DNA of 61,434 bases. Source: Planctomycetia bacterium (GTDB lineage: Bacteria; Planctomycetota; Planctomycetia; Gemmatales; Gemmataceae). The stretch covers positions 1 through 61,434 of the forward strand of contig SYLG01000093.1 in assembly GCA_005808665.1 (NCBI GenBank). Direction: 5' to 3'. Under the pieces are notes generated by a model that saw only the letters and a program-made list of their open reading frames with translations, made no database searches and was not told the DNA's origin. Shown in pieces: positions 45,389 through 55,142 of the stretch. The stretch's first letter is position 1. Every line of letters begins with the position of its first letter. Made by a program: the position numbers and the translations under genes.

Positions 45389-46840
45389 TCAGGCTAATAT
45401 CTCGTTTACGACCCGGCAAGGTTCCACGCCGGACAGGCGCATATCCAATCCCTGGAATTTGACCGCAAACCGTTCGTGGTCGATTCCCAATTGGTGCAGG
45501 ATGGTGGCGTGGATGTCGTGGACGGAAACCTTGTTTACCGCCGCATGGTAGCCCAATTCATCGGTTTCCCCATAGGAGAAACCAGGCTTGATGCCCCCTC
45601 CCGCAAACCACATCGAAAACCCGGCAAGGTGGTGATCCCGGCCGTTTCCCTGAGCCATGGGGGTCCGGCCAAATTCCGAACCGAAAACGACCAAGGTGTC
45701 CTCCAATAGTCCCCGGCGACCCAGATCGGTCAACAAGGCGGAAGCTCCCCGGTCCACCTCGGCGGCACTCCCGGCAATGTGCTCCTTTACCGCTCCATGA
45801 TGGTCCCAATCGCGGTGGTACAGTTGGATGAAACGAACCCCTCTTTCCGCCAGTCGCCTGGCCAAAAGGCAATTGCTTCCAAAACTTCCATCCCCACCCT
45901 TGGTTCCATAAAGGTCCAAAGCTTCCTTGGTTTCGTTGGAAAAATCCATGAGTTCGGGAACGCTTGATTGCATCCGGAAGGCCATTTCATATTGACTGAT
46001 GCGCGTTTGAACCTCGGGATCCACATTGCGCAAGGCCTGAATGCGGTTAAGACCCTGGACAGCCCCCAACAAATCTCCCTGGGCCTCGGCATCGACCCCC
46101 TTGGGCCGGTTCACATAAAGCACCGGGTCGCCGGTGGACCGAAGCTCCACTCCCTGAAATCGGCTCGGGAGGTAACCCGAATGCCATTGCCTTGCCGCTA
46201 TGGGCTGTTTCTGCCCATATTTTCCGGTGGATACCATCACACAAAAACCGGGCAAGTTTTCGGTCTCGCTGCCAAGGCCATACAGGAGCCAGGATCCCAC
46301 TGCCGGCCGGCCGGTGATCATGGAACCCGTGTTCATGAAAGTATGGGCGGGATCGTGGTTGATCGCCTCGGTGTGCATCGAGCGAACAAGGCACATTTTG
46401 TCGGCACAATTGGCACCCAAAAGGGGCCACACCTCTGCAAACTCCAAACCTGACTTACCCCATTTTTTGAAGGGATGTTGCGGCCCAAGGCAAACCAGCT
46501 TGGCCCCCTGAAGCTGGGCAATCTGTTGCCCTTTGGTGATCGACTCGGGCATCGGTTTTCCCGACATCGATGCCAGTTTGGGCTTGTGGTCCCATGTGTC
46601 CAGGTGACTCATCCCGCCAGCCATATACAACCAAATGACCCGTTTGATTCGGGGTTTGTGATGCAAAGGGCGTAATACCCCCTCCCATTTTTCGCTTTTG
46701 TTGCCGTCCGCCCCCCTGGCAAGGAGGTGACCCATGGCCATGGACCCAAGGCTGAGCCCCGTTCGGGTGATGAAACTGCGGCGGCCAATTGTGCCCGGAA
46801 GGATCTGGGAAGCCTGGCCCGTTGGCGAAAAGGGATTCAT
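45389..46840 (-). CDS. DUF1501 protein, pair C
   Basis: A 483-residue protein. The Tat-type signal is in IGRRSFITRTGLSLGSMAMG, with GGGAG eight bases upstream of the start, inside the end of the preceding gene. Family motifs: WLYMAGGMSHLDTWDHKPKL, HDPAHTFMNTGSMITGRPA, VVFGSEFGRTPMAQGNGRDH, GGGIKPGFSYGETDELGYHA and DIHATILHQLGIDHERFAV. It starts five bases after the stop of the PSCyt1-DUF1549-DUF1553 gene, so the two are co-translated. Confidence 0.93.
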   Translation of the reverse strand: MNPFSPTGQASQILPGTIGRRSFITRTGLSLGSMAMGHLLARGADGNKSEKWEGVLRPLHHKPRIKRVIWLYMAGGMSHLDTWDHKPKLASMSGKPMPESITKGQQIAQLQGAKLVCLGPQHPFKKWGKSGLEFAEVWPLLGANCADKMCLVRSMHTEAINHDPAHTFMNTGSMITGRPAVGSWLLYGLGSETENLPGFCVMVSTGKYGQKQPIAARQWHSGYLPSRFQGVELRSTGDPVLYVNRPKGVDAEAQGDLLGAVQGLNRIQALRNVDPEVQTRISQYEMAFRMQSSVPELMDFSNETKEALDLYGTKGGDGSFGSNCLLARRLAERGVRFIQLYHRDWDHHGAVKEHIAGSAAEVDRGASALLTDLGRRGLLEDTLVVFGSEFGRTPMAQGNGRDHHLAGFSMWFAGGGIKPGFSYGETDELGYHAAVNKVSVHDIHATILHQLGIDHERFAVKFQGLDMRLSGVEPCRVVNEILA

Positions 46841-46845
46841 AGGGG

Positions 46846-49800
46846 TTACTCCCGGGTAATGGTTTCGTGGAGGTTGAAAAGCGCCCTTGCCACCATGGTC
46901 CAGGCGGCATGTTCCGTCGCATCAAGTCCTTTGGCTTTGGGCCATTCGCCGGTGGAAACCAATTCCGCCGCCTTGGCCGGGTTGGCTCCAAACTGTTTGC
47001 GTTGTTTGTGAAGGAGCGTTTCCAGAATCTCCTTCTCCTGGAGGTTCGGGTTCCGGTTGATGACTCGCTGCATCATCCACTGAAGACGCACGCTATCGGA
47101 CCCTTGTTGACGGAGAGCCTTTTCGCCCATCACCCTTGCCGCTTCGACATAGATGGGATCATTGAGTAACACCAGGGCCTGGAGGGGGGTGTTGGAACGG
47201 CCCCGGTCCGGGGTGCATTCTTCACGGCAGGGAGCGTCGAAGGCAAGCATCGAAGGATGGAGGTATTGCCTTTGCCAATGGACATATAGCCCCCTGCGGA
47301 AGAGTTCCTCTCCCTGACTCGATTGCCATTCCCGGGTGGGAAAATTGAGATGGGACCAATACCCGGGTGGTTGGTAGGGCCTGACACTTGGCCCCCCAAT
47401 TTTTTCCACCAGGATGCCAGCTTCAAAAAGGAGGGTATCCCGAACCACCTCGGCATCAAGCCTGTGTCGGCCCTGGCGGGAAAGCCACCGGTTGGAGGGA
47501 TCCTTTTCCCGTAGCGTTGGGGATTCCTCGGAGGATTGGCGATAGGCCTTGGTGGTAACCATTTCCCGCAACAAGGATTTGATGTTCCATTTCGAATCAA
47601 TGAACCGTTGGGAAAGGTAATCGACCAATTCCGGATGGCTTGGATGGTCGCCCTGGGTTCCCAAATCGTCCAAACTGCGGGAAAGGCCGGCGCCAAACAA
47701 CAGCTTCCAGAAGCGATTGACCGTCACCCTTGCGGTCAATGGGTTTTCGGGCGATACGATCCACTGGGCCAGGTCCAGCCGGGTCGGTCGTTGGCCTGGT
47801 TTCATCCCCTTGATGGGGGGCAGGATGGAAGGGGTTTGGGGTTGGACAACCTCGCCTTTCTCGTCCATCCAATTGCCCCGGGCCAGGACCCGAATGGGCC
47901 GGGGTGGGACCGTTTCGGTGATCAAAGTCGTAGCCGCCAAATTGGCCATTTGCTCGCGTTTTTGAACCAACCCGGCAAGAGTTTTTTGACTTGGGTCGTT
48001 GGCTGCCCCCAAAGTCTTGCCAAAATCCTCGATCGCTTTTTTTTGCCCGGCAGAGGTCTTGCCATCCACATTGAGGGCATCGGCTACCGCCTTGGGCCAA
48101 GGCCAAAGAAGACTCTTGGGGATTTCGGAGGAGAGCAAAACCCTAAAGTTGCCGAGGGTGTGTTTGGGGTTATCAAGGTTCTGTTTGAGGGTCACCACCA
48201 GAGTAGCCCCGGCAGGAATCGAAACCGGTTTTTCGGCAAAAAACTCGGCTGCCTGAGGGCGTTTTTCGTCTCCCAATACCCCCCAACCCCAAGTCGGTCC
48301 TTGGGCATCTTTGTCGATTGCCGCATGGACTGACCATTGCTTGTAGGGATTTTTTCCAGGCGATTGGGTCTGTTCAAAAGTGGCCCGGGCCGTCTTAAGC
48401 TCGATCGGGACAAGCTTGCCATCGGGGCCTTGCCAGGCAAGTTCCAATTCGGAAAGCACAAAATTGCCGTTGTTGGCCCGACCAGGTCCGCCGCCGGGTA
48501 GCCCACCCTTAGGCCAGGCCTCGATGCGGACGCCCTGAACGGTTTTTGGTAGCTCTTTTTCAAACCGGAGGGTGTAGGTGTTGGTAGCGGGGTTGGGGCC
48601 CTCGGCCAAAAGAAATGCTTCGGGGCCGTTCTTCAGGGTAACGGCATGCAAAGCCTCAGCCTTGGTGGCAGTGGCCAACCTCCACCGATTCAGGTCCACC
48701 TTCCAGGGATAGCTTGAGGAGCCATTTTCTGCCAGAACCCTTACCTTGGCCAGTTCCGAATCGAGTTTGGCCAGGTCCGCTTTTTGGGCCTGGGTTGGAA
48801 CCCGCATATTCGATCCCCAATTGCTCCCATTGTAAAGGCCTTGCTCCTTGATATCAGCAAAAAAGGCCTCAAATTGGTAAAATTCTTTGGTAGCCAATGG
48901 ATCGTATTTGTGGTCGTGGCATTCGGCACATCCAAAGGTTAGGCCCAGCCATACCCCGCTGGCATTGCGCACCCGCTCCGCGGCGTATTTGGACAAATAT
49001 TCCTTGTCCTGAACGCCTCCCTCGGCACTCATCATCCCCAGCCGATTGTATCCCGAGGCGATTTTTTCCCGCTCCCCGGCACCGGGCAGGAGGTCTCCGG
49101 CGATCTGCTCACGGGTAAAGCGGTCGAAGGGAACATTGGAATTGAAAGATTGGATCACATATTCGCGAAAGGGGTGTACAAGGACTTCCTGGTCTCCATG
49201 GTAACCCACGCTATCCGCATAGCGGACCAGGTCCAACCACCACATGGCCATCCGCTCGCCAAAGCGGGGGGATGCCAATAACCGATCCACCTGCACTTCA
49301 TAAGCATTGACAGAGGTATCGGCCTCAAAGGTGGCGACCTCCTCCGGGGTCGGGGGAAGCCCGGTCAGGTCAAAACTCAAACGCCTCAAGAGGGTTCGTC
49401 GATCGGCTTCGGGGGAGGGTTTCAATCCGGCTTGGGCAAGTCCCTGTTGGATCCAACCATCAATAACCGTTTTGGCCCACGGAGATTCCTGGGGATGAGG
49501 GGTTGCGGCTGCCAAGGGTTCAAACGCCCAGTGTCCTTGCCATTTGGCACCCTCCCTGATCCAACGGTCAAGAAGTTTTACCTGCTCAGGTCGAAGGGGC
49601 TTTCCTCCTTTCCTGGGGGGCATGAGCCCTGCCTCCTTTTCGGGAAGGTGGATTCGAAAGGATAAATCGCTTTGTTCGGGGTTACCTGATTTCACAATAG
49701 GACCATTGTCCCCAGCCGAGAAAAGGCCTTCTTTGGTGTCGAGCCTAAGGCCCGCCTTGCGGCGGTTTTTGTCGAAACCATGGCAACTGAAACAATGGTC

Positions 49801-49944
49801 TGCCAAAATGGGGCGAATGTCCCGGTTGAAGTGAATCGGACTTTGGGGTCCAACCGGGGCGGTGGGAGCCAGGGGTTCCCCAAAAACCACCAGGGCGAAA
49901 AGGCCCAAACCAGGAATGCTGGCCATCGTCGTAATGCGGTGCAT
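46846..49944 (-). CDS. PSCyt1-DUF1549-DUF1553 protein, pair C
   Basis: A 1032-residue exported protein. ATG 49944 is preferred to the TTG four codons earlier because TTTGGAG sits just upstream. After a signal (MASIPGLGLFALVVFGEP) come a planctomycete cytochrome domain with CFSCHGFDKNRRKAGLRLD, DUF1549 ([20 protein letters not shown]) with [11 protein letters not shown], a middle beta-rich insert (FVLSELELAWQGPDGKLV, ATLVVTLKQNLDNPKHTLGN) and DUF1553 (NPLTARVTVNRFWKLLFGAG, LREMVTTKAYRQS). Two heme sites. This is the canonical architecture of the family. Confidence 0.93.
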   Translation of the reverse strand: MHRITTMASIPGLGLFALVVFGEPLAPTAPVGPQSPIHFNRDIRPILADHCFSCHGFDKNRRKAGLRLDTKEGLFSAGDNGPIVKSGNPEQSDLSFRIHLPEKEAGLMPPRKGGKPLRPEQVKLLDRWIREGAKWQGHWAFEPLAAATPHPQESPWAKTVIDGWIQQGLAQAGLKPSPEADRRTLLRRLSFDLTGLPPTPEEVATFEADTSVNAYEVQVDRLLASPRFGERMAMWWLDLVRYADSVGYHGDQEVLVHPFREYVIQSFNSNVPFDRFTREQIAGDLLPGAGEREKIASGYNRLGMMSAEGGVQDKEYLSKYAAERVRNASGVWLGLTFGCAECHDHKYDPLATKEFYQFEAFFADIKEQGLYNGSNWGSNMRVPTQAQKADLAKLDSELAKVRVLAENGSSSYPWKVDLNRWRLATATKAEALHAVTLKNGPEAFLLAEGPNPATNTYTLRFEKELPKTVQGVRIEAWPKGGLPGGGPGRANNGNFVLSELELAWQGPDGKLVPIELKTARATFEQTQSPGKNPYKQWSVHAAIDKDAQGPTWGWGVLGDEKRPQAAEFFAEKPVSIPAGATLVVTLKQNLDNPKHTLGNFRVLLSSEIPKSLLWPWPKAVADALNVDGKTSAGQKKAIEDFGKTLGAANDPSQKTLAGLVQKREQMANLAATTLITETVPPRPIRVLARGNWMDEKGEVVQPQTPSILPPIKGMKPGQRPTRLDLAQWIVSPENPLTARVTVNRFWKLLFGAGLSRSLDDLGTQGDHPSHPELVDYLSQRFIDSKWNIKSLLREMVTTKAYRQSSEESPTLREKDPSNRWLSRQGRHRLDAEVVRDTLLFEAGILVEKIGGPSVRPYQPPGYWSHLNFPTREWQSSQGEELFRRGLYVHWQRQYLHPSMLAFDAPCREECTPDRGRSNTPLQALVLLNDPIYVEAARVMGEKALRQQGSDSVRLQWMMQRVINRNPNLQEKEILETLLHKQRKQFGANPAKAAELVSTGEWPKAKGLDATEHAAWTMVARALFNLHETITRE

Positions 49945-50106
49945 GGAGCACTCCAAAGGCTTGGATCAACGGGACAACCGTCATGAAGGAAGGAGGCAAG
50001 TAGAAGCAAAAAAGGTGGGATCTCCCCCGATGGGTTTATTCTAACCCAATCCCCCGTTCCAGAAAGGTGGAATGGGGGAAATTTGCGGGAGGAAAGCTTT
50101 GGTGGG

Positions 50107-50850
50107 TTACTTTAAATCGCGGAGATAGATGTTTTTGAACCAGAGTTTGTCCCCATGGTATTGCAATTCAATCGGGCCCGTGGCAGGAAGGGGTTGGCCT
50201 TTTTCCCAATAATTGGCCAAGGGTGCCCCCTCCACCACACAAACGCCATTAAGGTGAACCGTTACTTTTTCATCCTTCATGACAATGCGAAAAGTGTTCC
50301 ATTCTCCAACCGGTTTATCCGCTTTGACGAGGGGCACTTTCCCGACACTTTTGGGGGTTGCCCCGGGGGGAACCGGGTTGTTCCACAATCCACCCGACCC
50401 GGTCCCGGCATCCGCCTTGAGGCTGGCAGGGAGGTTTTCCGAATCCCATATTTGGATCTGGGGATTTCCCCGGAGATAAAGCCCACTATCGCCCGCTTTT
50501 TCGATTTTCCAATCCAGCAACAATTCGAAATTGCCATAGTCCTTGGCGGTTTGCAAGCTGCACCCGCTCTTCCTGCCTTTGGAGTCTATTTTGGGGACAT
50601 GCTGGATGATTCCGTCTTTCACAAACCAGGTTTCTTCCAGAAGCAGGTCTCGTGTTTCCTGAAGCTTGGCCCGCTCGGTTGGAGGTTTTTTGCGTTCGTT
50701 CATGTCCAGGTGGCCTTTCCACCCGCTTAAGTCCTTGCCATTGAAAAGGGCCGTGAAACCCTCGGGCGGTTGATTGTCCCCGGCTTGGGCAAAAACGGGC
50801 AGGCAAACCAAAGCACAAAGGAGCCATTGGGAAAGACGATAACTCGCCAT
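50107..50850 (-). CDS. Secreted DUF1080 protein (3-keto-glycoside hydrolase/lyase family), second copy
   Basis: A 247-residue protein. Start 50850 (MASYRLSQWLLCALVCLPVF) has AAGGA eight bases upstream; the frame is open to 50910 without support. The mature protein opens with EGFTALFNGKDLSGWKG, the canonical DUF1080 start, followed by GCSLQTAKDYGNFELLLDWK, AGDSGLYLRGNPQIQIWD, VGEWNTFRIVMKDEKVTVHL and GPIELQYHGDKLWFKNIYLR. It is a better match to the family than the copy at 14.6 kb. Periplasmic glycoside cleavage is inferred. It stands between pair C and the desaturase gene on the same strand. Confidence 0.9.
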   Translation of the reverse strand: MASYRLSQWLLCALVCLPVFAQAGDNQPPEGFTALFNGKDLSGWKGHLDMNERKKPPTERAKLQETRDLLLEETWFVKDGIIQHVPKIDSKGRKSGCSLQTAKDYGNFELLLDWKIEKAGDSGLYLRGNPQIQIWDSENLPASLKADAGTGSGGLWNNPVPPGATPKSVGKVPLVKADKPVGEWNTFRIVMKDEKVTVHLNGVCVVEGAPLANYWEKGQPLPATGPIELQYHGDKLWFKNIYLRDLK

Positions 50851-51063
50851 GAGAACATTCCTTGGGAGGGTGGAAAGGATTGGGATTGTCAATCTAAAAA
50901 AAGGCCCCAAAAGGGCCAGTCAAATGCCAGCCTTGGCCGTGGTAATTCAAGGGATTTCGGGAAGGGATTGCCCACCGGGACTGGTTTTGTGGCAAAGGGC
51001 GAAGCCAAAAATAGCTTCCATGGCAAAAGTTTCGGCAGGGGGCCGAAAGGACTCCCTCCCCTT

Positions 51064-52434
51064 TCAGGCATTCGCCTTGGCCCGCTCTGCGTCTGCTATG
51101 ATTTCCTCCCGGCCTTGGACCTCCATGGAGTCCAGGACCGAGTGATCCAGGTGAATCTCGTGAACCGTTTGGGGGGCCCATTCCGGGCTTAAAACATCCA
51201 TCACCGTGGGGTGGACCTTGGGCGTTTCGGGAGAGGCAAAATATCCATGTACCTCGGTGCTTTCCACAGCATATTCCGGGCACTGCATTAACCCCTCGTG
51301 AAGTTTCTTGAGGTTGTAGTGGGGAACAGAAGCATAGAGATGGTGGGGCAAATGGTAGTCCTGGCCCAGGGGAAAAACGGCAAAACGGATGAAATCGCTG
51401 ACGATGAATGTACGGGTATTGGTCAACCAGCCCCGGTCTGCGTTGCCATGTTGGACCACCTGCCTTAGCATCATGAACAAGCTAAAGGAGGTAAAGATGG
51501 CTCCCAGCCAAAGCACCGCATAATAGACCGGGGCCAGGCGATCGACATAAAAACTGAGGTAAGCCAAGCCGGTGTAAAGGGCACCATTCAACAAGACCCG
51601 AAACCCCATCTGGTACTTGGCGGGAAACAGGGTTTGAACCCGGGTGACCATGAATTGGTCCGGCCTTAGCATACCGATCCCGATCACCAGCAGGATGCTC
51701 AGGGCAAGGGGCCCCGCCCAAAGCAACCAGGGTAGCGGATAGAGGACCGCAACGGCCAACACCCCCATCAGGGAAAAGAAATAGCCCAAACCAAGGTTGC
51801 CGGGTGCCTTGGAGGTTTTCGTGCCTTTGCGGCGATAGGGATTGTGATCGGTTCCAACTGCATTAAACCGGGCGCGGACAAACATGAACCGGAGGACATT
51901 GGGAAGCCAGAGTTGTTTGTACAAAAGCTTTTTAAACGCACCGGCTTTGGCAGGGTTACCGATAAAGTGGCCCGATGCCTGAATTTGTGCAAGGTCCGGG
52001 TCCCGCTCCGGGTCGTTGACAAATTGGTGATGGGCAATGTGTTGAAGCCGGTAGAGGTGGGTGCTGCCATACACCGGATACATGCAGAAAAATTCGCTGA
52101 CCAATTCATTCAGCCAACGATTCTTGAAGAGAATGAAATGGGACGCCTCATGGGTTAGAGCCGTAAGTTGGTGCATCCCGGCTCCCATAAGGAACACGCC
52201 AAGGATCGTTACCGGAACATTCCATCCCCAATGTCCGCCCCAATAGCTGTTTGCATAATAAAATCCAATGGTTGCTGAGGCAACGAGGGCGAAATAAAGC
52301 CAAACCCGGACAAGGTAAAAGAAGTTCGTGAAATTGTCGGTTTGACGCAATCTCTGAATGAGTTGCTTGATTGCCGGGTCTTGCATGGTCATCGTCCCGC
52401 TTTGGGGACCAACCGGCGAAGCTAAGGTGGTCAT
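51064..52434 (-). CDS. Membrane fatty acid desaturase
   Basis: A 456-residue integral membrane protein with the three histidine boxes of di-iron desaturases: HEASH in LTHEASHFILFKNR, HIAHHQFVNDPERDPD, and the C-terminal HLPHHLYASVPHYN. Hydrophobic segments flank them (VWLYFALVASATIGFYYANS, VPVTILGVFLMGAGM, LSILLVIGIGMLR). The start is ATG 52434; a TTG lies one codon earlier. It introduces double bonds into acyl chains or modifies a related lipid. The head-group or position specificity is not readable. No electron-donor gene is adjacent. Confidence 0.9.
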   Translation of the reverse strand: MTTLASPVGPQSGTMTMQDPAIKQLIQRLRQTDNFTNFFYLVRVWLYFALVASATIGFYYANSYWGGHWGWNVPVTILGVFLMGAGMHQLTALTHEASHFILFKNRWLNELVSEFFCMYPVYGSTHLYRLQHIAHHQFVNDPERDPDLAQIQASGHFIGNPAKAGAFKKLLYKQLWLPNVLRFMFVRARFNAVGTDHNPYRRKGTKTSKAPGNLGLGYFFSLMGVLAVAVLYPLPWLLWAGPLALSILLVIGIGMLRPDQFMVTRVQTLFPAKYQMGFRVLLNGALYTGLAYLSFYVDRLAPVYYAVLWLGAIFTSFSLFMMLRQVVQHGNADRGWLTNTRTFIVSDFIRFAVFPLGQDYHLPHHLYASVPHYNLKKLHEGLMQCPEYAVESTEVHGYFASPETPKVHPTVMDVLSPEWAPQTVHEIHLDHSVLDSMEVQGREEIIADAERAKANA

Positions 52435-52608
52435 CAATCCAATTCCCCATCGAAAAGGGGGACAGCAACAAGTATCTCAAACCAACCCCCAGCCTAGTTT
52501 AATCTAAGATTCCCCCCCCGGATCAGGTAGGGCAGGGGCAAACTCGACGACTCGGGAGGGGATTTTCCGAAGGAACCGTTTAGGTTGTCTCCCCAGGTGG
52601 AAATGGGC

Positions 52609-53598
52609 CTAAGTCCTGGCGTTAGCCGCATTTTGCACCATGGCACGAAGCATTTCCGGGGTGACCTGATTGCCGTTGGCTGAAGTCACGGTTCCCGGGG
52701 TATTATGGTGATTCTGCTGGCTTTGAGGCGTTCCTACCTGCCCATGGCCTTGGTGGAGAGCCTGATATTGTGGGGCGGGAGGATTCGCTTGGCTACTTCC
52801 TTGATTGTGGAGACCCATGTTTGCAAGCGATGCCGCCACCGAGGGGGTCGACAAATTTCCCATATTGCTTAACATTCCCGAAACCCCAGATTGTATCGTC
52901 GGCTGCTGGGTCATCGGCCGATTTTGAGGCCCTGGTGAGGAGATTGGGGTGGTTCCTGCCTGGGTTTGGGGACGGGTGGGAATCGATCGCTGGGAGGCGG
53001 CCTGGGATCGGCCCGATTGGGCATTGTCCACCCCGGATACTCCACCTGCCCGCAAGGTTGCCCGGCTATGGGCCTTGTGTCCCAAATAGGCTTCCCGGTA
53101 GGCATGAATCAGATGCGGAACCCCTTCTACGACGAGGATATTTTCCGCATTTTCCTCCTCCGCCTGGCGTGTAAAGTTAAAACTCCCTGTGATCAGGGTT
53201 TTGTTGTCCAAAATCAGGATTTTGTTGTGGGCTACTCCATGGGTGTCGTCAATTTGGGGTTCCAAGCCTGAATCGATCAGGTAGTTCAATTCGCTTGTGG
53301 AATCCTTCTCGGTAATCGAATCGAGGAGAACCTCGCAATGGACGCCCCGATTTTTTGCGGCAACCAATGCTTCGGCAATGGGCCGTGAATGAAAGGTGAA
53401 TCCCTGGAGCAGGATTTCGCGCTTTGCTTTGGCCATGTGTTGCAAAAGGGCGGCTGTTACCCCACCGGCCGGGGAAAAATAGGCTTCATGCCGAACTTTC
53501 GACCCCAGGAGCTTGCTTAATCGGGAATAGACCATGGAAAGGCCAAGGCCCCCGGTCACTCCCATTCCCAATACTACATAGCCCATTGGCGTCAACAT
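52609..53598 (-). CDS. PLD-like protein with one HKD motif and low-complexity tail
   Basis: A 329-residue protein. Start 53598 (MLTPMGYVVLGMGVTGGLGL) has GGGGAG upstream and gives an N-terminal membrane anchor. Residues 35-190 form a phospholipase D-like domain with a single HxKxxxxD motif (His124, Lys126, Asp131) followed by TGSFNFTRQAEEENAEN. One motif per chain is typical of Nuc/PLDc_2 nucleases, which dimerise. The last ~140 residues are Gln-, Pro-, Ser- and Asn-rich with no recognisable fold. It may be a membrane-tethered nuclease or phospholipase. Confidence 0.82.
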   Translation of the reverse strand: MLTPMGYVVLGMGVTGGLGLSMVYSRLSKLLGSKVRHEAYFSPAGGVTAALLQHMAKAKREILLQGFTFHSRPIAEALVAAKNRGVHCEVLLDSITEKDSTSELNYLIDSGLEPQIDDTHGVAHNKILILDNKTLITGSFNFTRQAEEENAENILVVEGVPHLIHAYREAYLGHKAHSRATLRAGGVSGVDNAQSGRSQAASQRSIPTRPQTQAGTTPISSPGPQNRPMTQQPTIQSGVSGMLSNMGNLSTPSVAASLANMGLHNQGSSQANPPAPQYQALHQGHGQVGTPQSQQNHHNTPGTVTSANGNQVTPEMLRAMVQNAANART

Positions 53599-53684
53599 GA
53601 AACAGTCTCCCCTGGCGAATTTGGGTGTTCCATACCCAAATGAGGAGGGAAGTCTCAAGCCCAATCGAATGGGGGCCCAGAACC

Positions 53685-54323
53685 TTAAGGTCGGGGGAGG
53701 GGAAGGGGGGTATTGCGGCGGGGTTGAACCATTTTTTTCGCGACAAGTTCACCCATTAGGGTGCCGACCTTTTCATCGGTAAGCTCTGCGGGAGTCCAGG
53801 AGTGTAAACCCAAAACCTTGTAATTCTGATAAAGCACAGCGGTTACTGCCTTATCAGAGGGAATCCCCCAAGGTTTGACTCCCGAGGCACTGTCGAGGCC
53901 AAAGTTAAGCGATTTGAGCATCAATCCGCCTATCCAAGCCTTGAGCTTTTCCGCCGAGGCATTGCGTTCATCATCTTTTTGGTGAATGGTTCCTTCAATC
54001 TTGGCATCCACCACGATGACAAACGCCCGGAGATTGTCCCGTTTGTAACGGGTCAGGGCATTATCCAAATCCATCATCAGTTTTTTGACGGAGTCCGATC
54101 CTTCTTCCCCGGATTGCACAAAGACCAGGACACAGGGATTGTCTTCAATGGCGGTGATCGGACAGGCGTAGCTGGTTTCCCTGGCTCCCGTTAGGTTGTA
54201 AGGGAATAAGGGGCCCGGGATGCGGTTGCCCACCTTGACCCCAAGAGAAGGGGTGGGTACCTCGCCCGCAGCTTGGCATGGGGCAAGGCAAAGGAGTGCC
54301 GAAAAAATTGCAGTGGAAATCAT
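53685..54323 (-). CDS. Exported thioredoxin-fold-like protein
   Basis: A 212-residue protein with a signal peptide (MISTAIFSALLCLAPCQA). The mature part starts LGVKVGNRIPGPLFPYNLTG and includes PCVLVFVQSGEEGSDSVKKL and LRAFVIVVDAK, a pattern of the peroxiredoxin/thioredoxin-like fold as found in redoxin-family proteins. The usual CxxC is missing; there is one Cys after YAC and one in NPCVLVF. Redox activity is thus doubtful. It precedes the PLD-like gene by 86 bases on the same strand and shares a near-identical leader with it. Confidence 0.65.
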   Translation of the reverse strand: MISTAIFSALLCLAPCQAAGEVPTPSLGVKVGNRIPGPLFPYNLTGARETSYACPITAIEDNPCVLVFVQSGEEGSDSVKKLMMDLDNALTRYKRDNLRAFVIVVDAKIEGTIHQKDDERNASAEKLKAWIGGLMLKSLNFGLDSASGVKPWGIPSDKAVTAVLYQNYKVLGLHSWTPAELTDEKVGTLMGELVAKKMVQPRRNTPLPLPRP

Positions 54324-54454
54324 GAAACAGGCTCCCATTTAGCCAAATCAACCCATCATTTATAGTCGTCCCACCTAATTGATGCCAAGTCAAGCCGCAA
54401 CCCGCCATTTCCTTCTTTCCAATAGCCAATCCTTCGGTCCAATTGTTTTCTACG

Positions 54455-54487
54455 AAAAAAAAGGAGATCTCCTGGGAGATCTCCTTT
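54455..54487 (-). terminator. Rho-independent terminator after EF-hand gene
   Basis: A perfect 13-base-pair stem (AAAGGAGATCTCC with GGAGATCTCCTTT, two-base loop), followed on the minus strand by a run of eight T. It lies 26 bases past the stop at 54514. Confidence 0.85.
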
Positions 54488-54513
54488 TGGATACGGGCAA
54501 TTCCATGACCCTG

Positions 54514-54948
54514 TTATTGGGTCTTTTTGTCGCCGCCCCGGGGACGGCCACCACCCATGACTTCACGAACTTTTTTGAACTCTTCCTTGTCAATGGAGCC
54601 ATCGTTGTTGGCGTCCAGTTTCTTGAAGGCTTCATCGACATTGATGGCGGGACGCTTGGGGGCATCTCCCTCTTTCTTGTCCTTGTTGTCCGCTCCGGGA
54701 CGGCCGGGGCGGCCTTGGCGAGGGGTTTCAAGAAATTTCTTCAGCTCTTCCTTGGAGATTTTGCCATCGCCATCAGCGTCTGCTCGCTTGAAAGCGGCTT
54801 CCTGGAAGGCGGCGGGATCAAACTTTCCCTTTTTCTGGGGGGCATCCTGCTTGGGTGCATCCTGCTTGGGGTCTTGAGCTACGGCCATTCCCAAACCGGC
54901 CAAAACAACCACCGCCCCACCGGACAACAAACGATTCAATACGCTCAT
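54514..54948 (-). CDS. Small exported EF-hand protein
   Basis: A 144-residue protein. Start 54948 (MSVLNRLLSGGAVVVLAGLG) gives a signal peptide and has AGGAAG upstream; the longer frame to 55050 is unlikely. Two canonical 12-residue calcium loops are seen: DADGDGKISKEE (57-68) and DANNDGSIDKEE (112-123). They are joined by a Gly/Pro/Arg-rich linker with repeats such as RQGRPGRPG. The N-terminal mature part is Gln/Asp/Lys-rich (PKQDAPKQDAP). Planctomycetes carry many such proteins; probable calcium binding in the periplasm. Confidence 0.88.
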   Translation of the reverse strand: MSVLNRLLSGGAVVVLAGLGMAVAQDPKQDAPKQDAPQKKGKFDPAAFQEAAFKRADADGDGKISKEELKKFLETPRQGRPGRPGADNKDKKEGDAPKRPAINVDEAFKKLDANNDGSIDKEEFKKVREVMGGGRPRGGDKKTQ

Positions 54949-55142
54949 TTTCAAAGCTTCCTGAACAAGGGTACTGAAAGTCACAGCCCAGCCCGGAAGG
55001 GTGGAGAACGCCGCAATTTTCAAGCTACCTTGTCGTTCTATCCATTCCATAATGAGTAATTGATGAAAAAATAGGCTTGGAAACCAATTATGACTCCTCT
55101 AACAATAGTCCCAAATCCAAAGGCTTTGGGAGCAATGAGTCC

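Noticed and set aside
47536-48333. A 265-codon plus-strand frame
   Set aside because: Antisense shadow of the pair C cytochrome-type gene.
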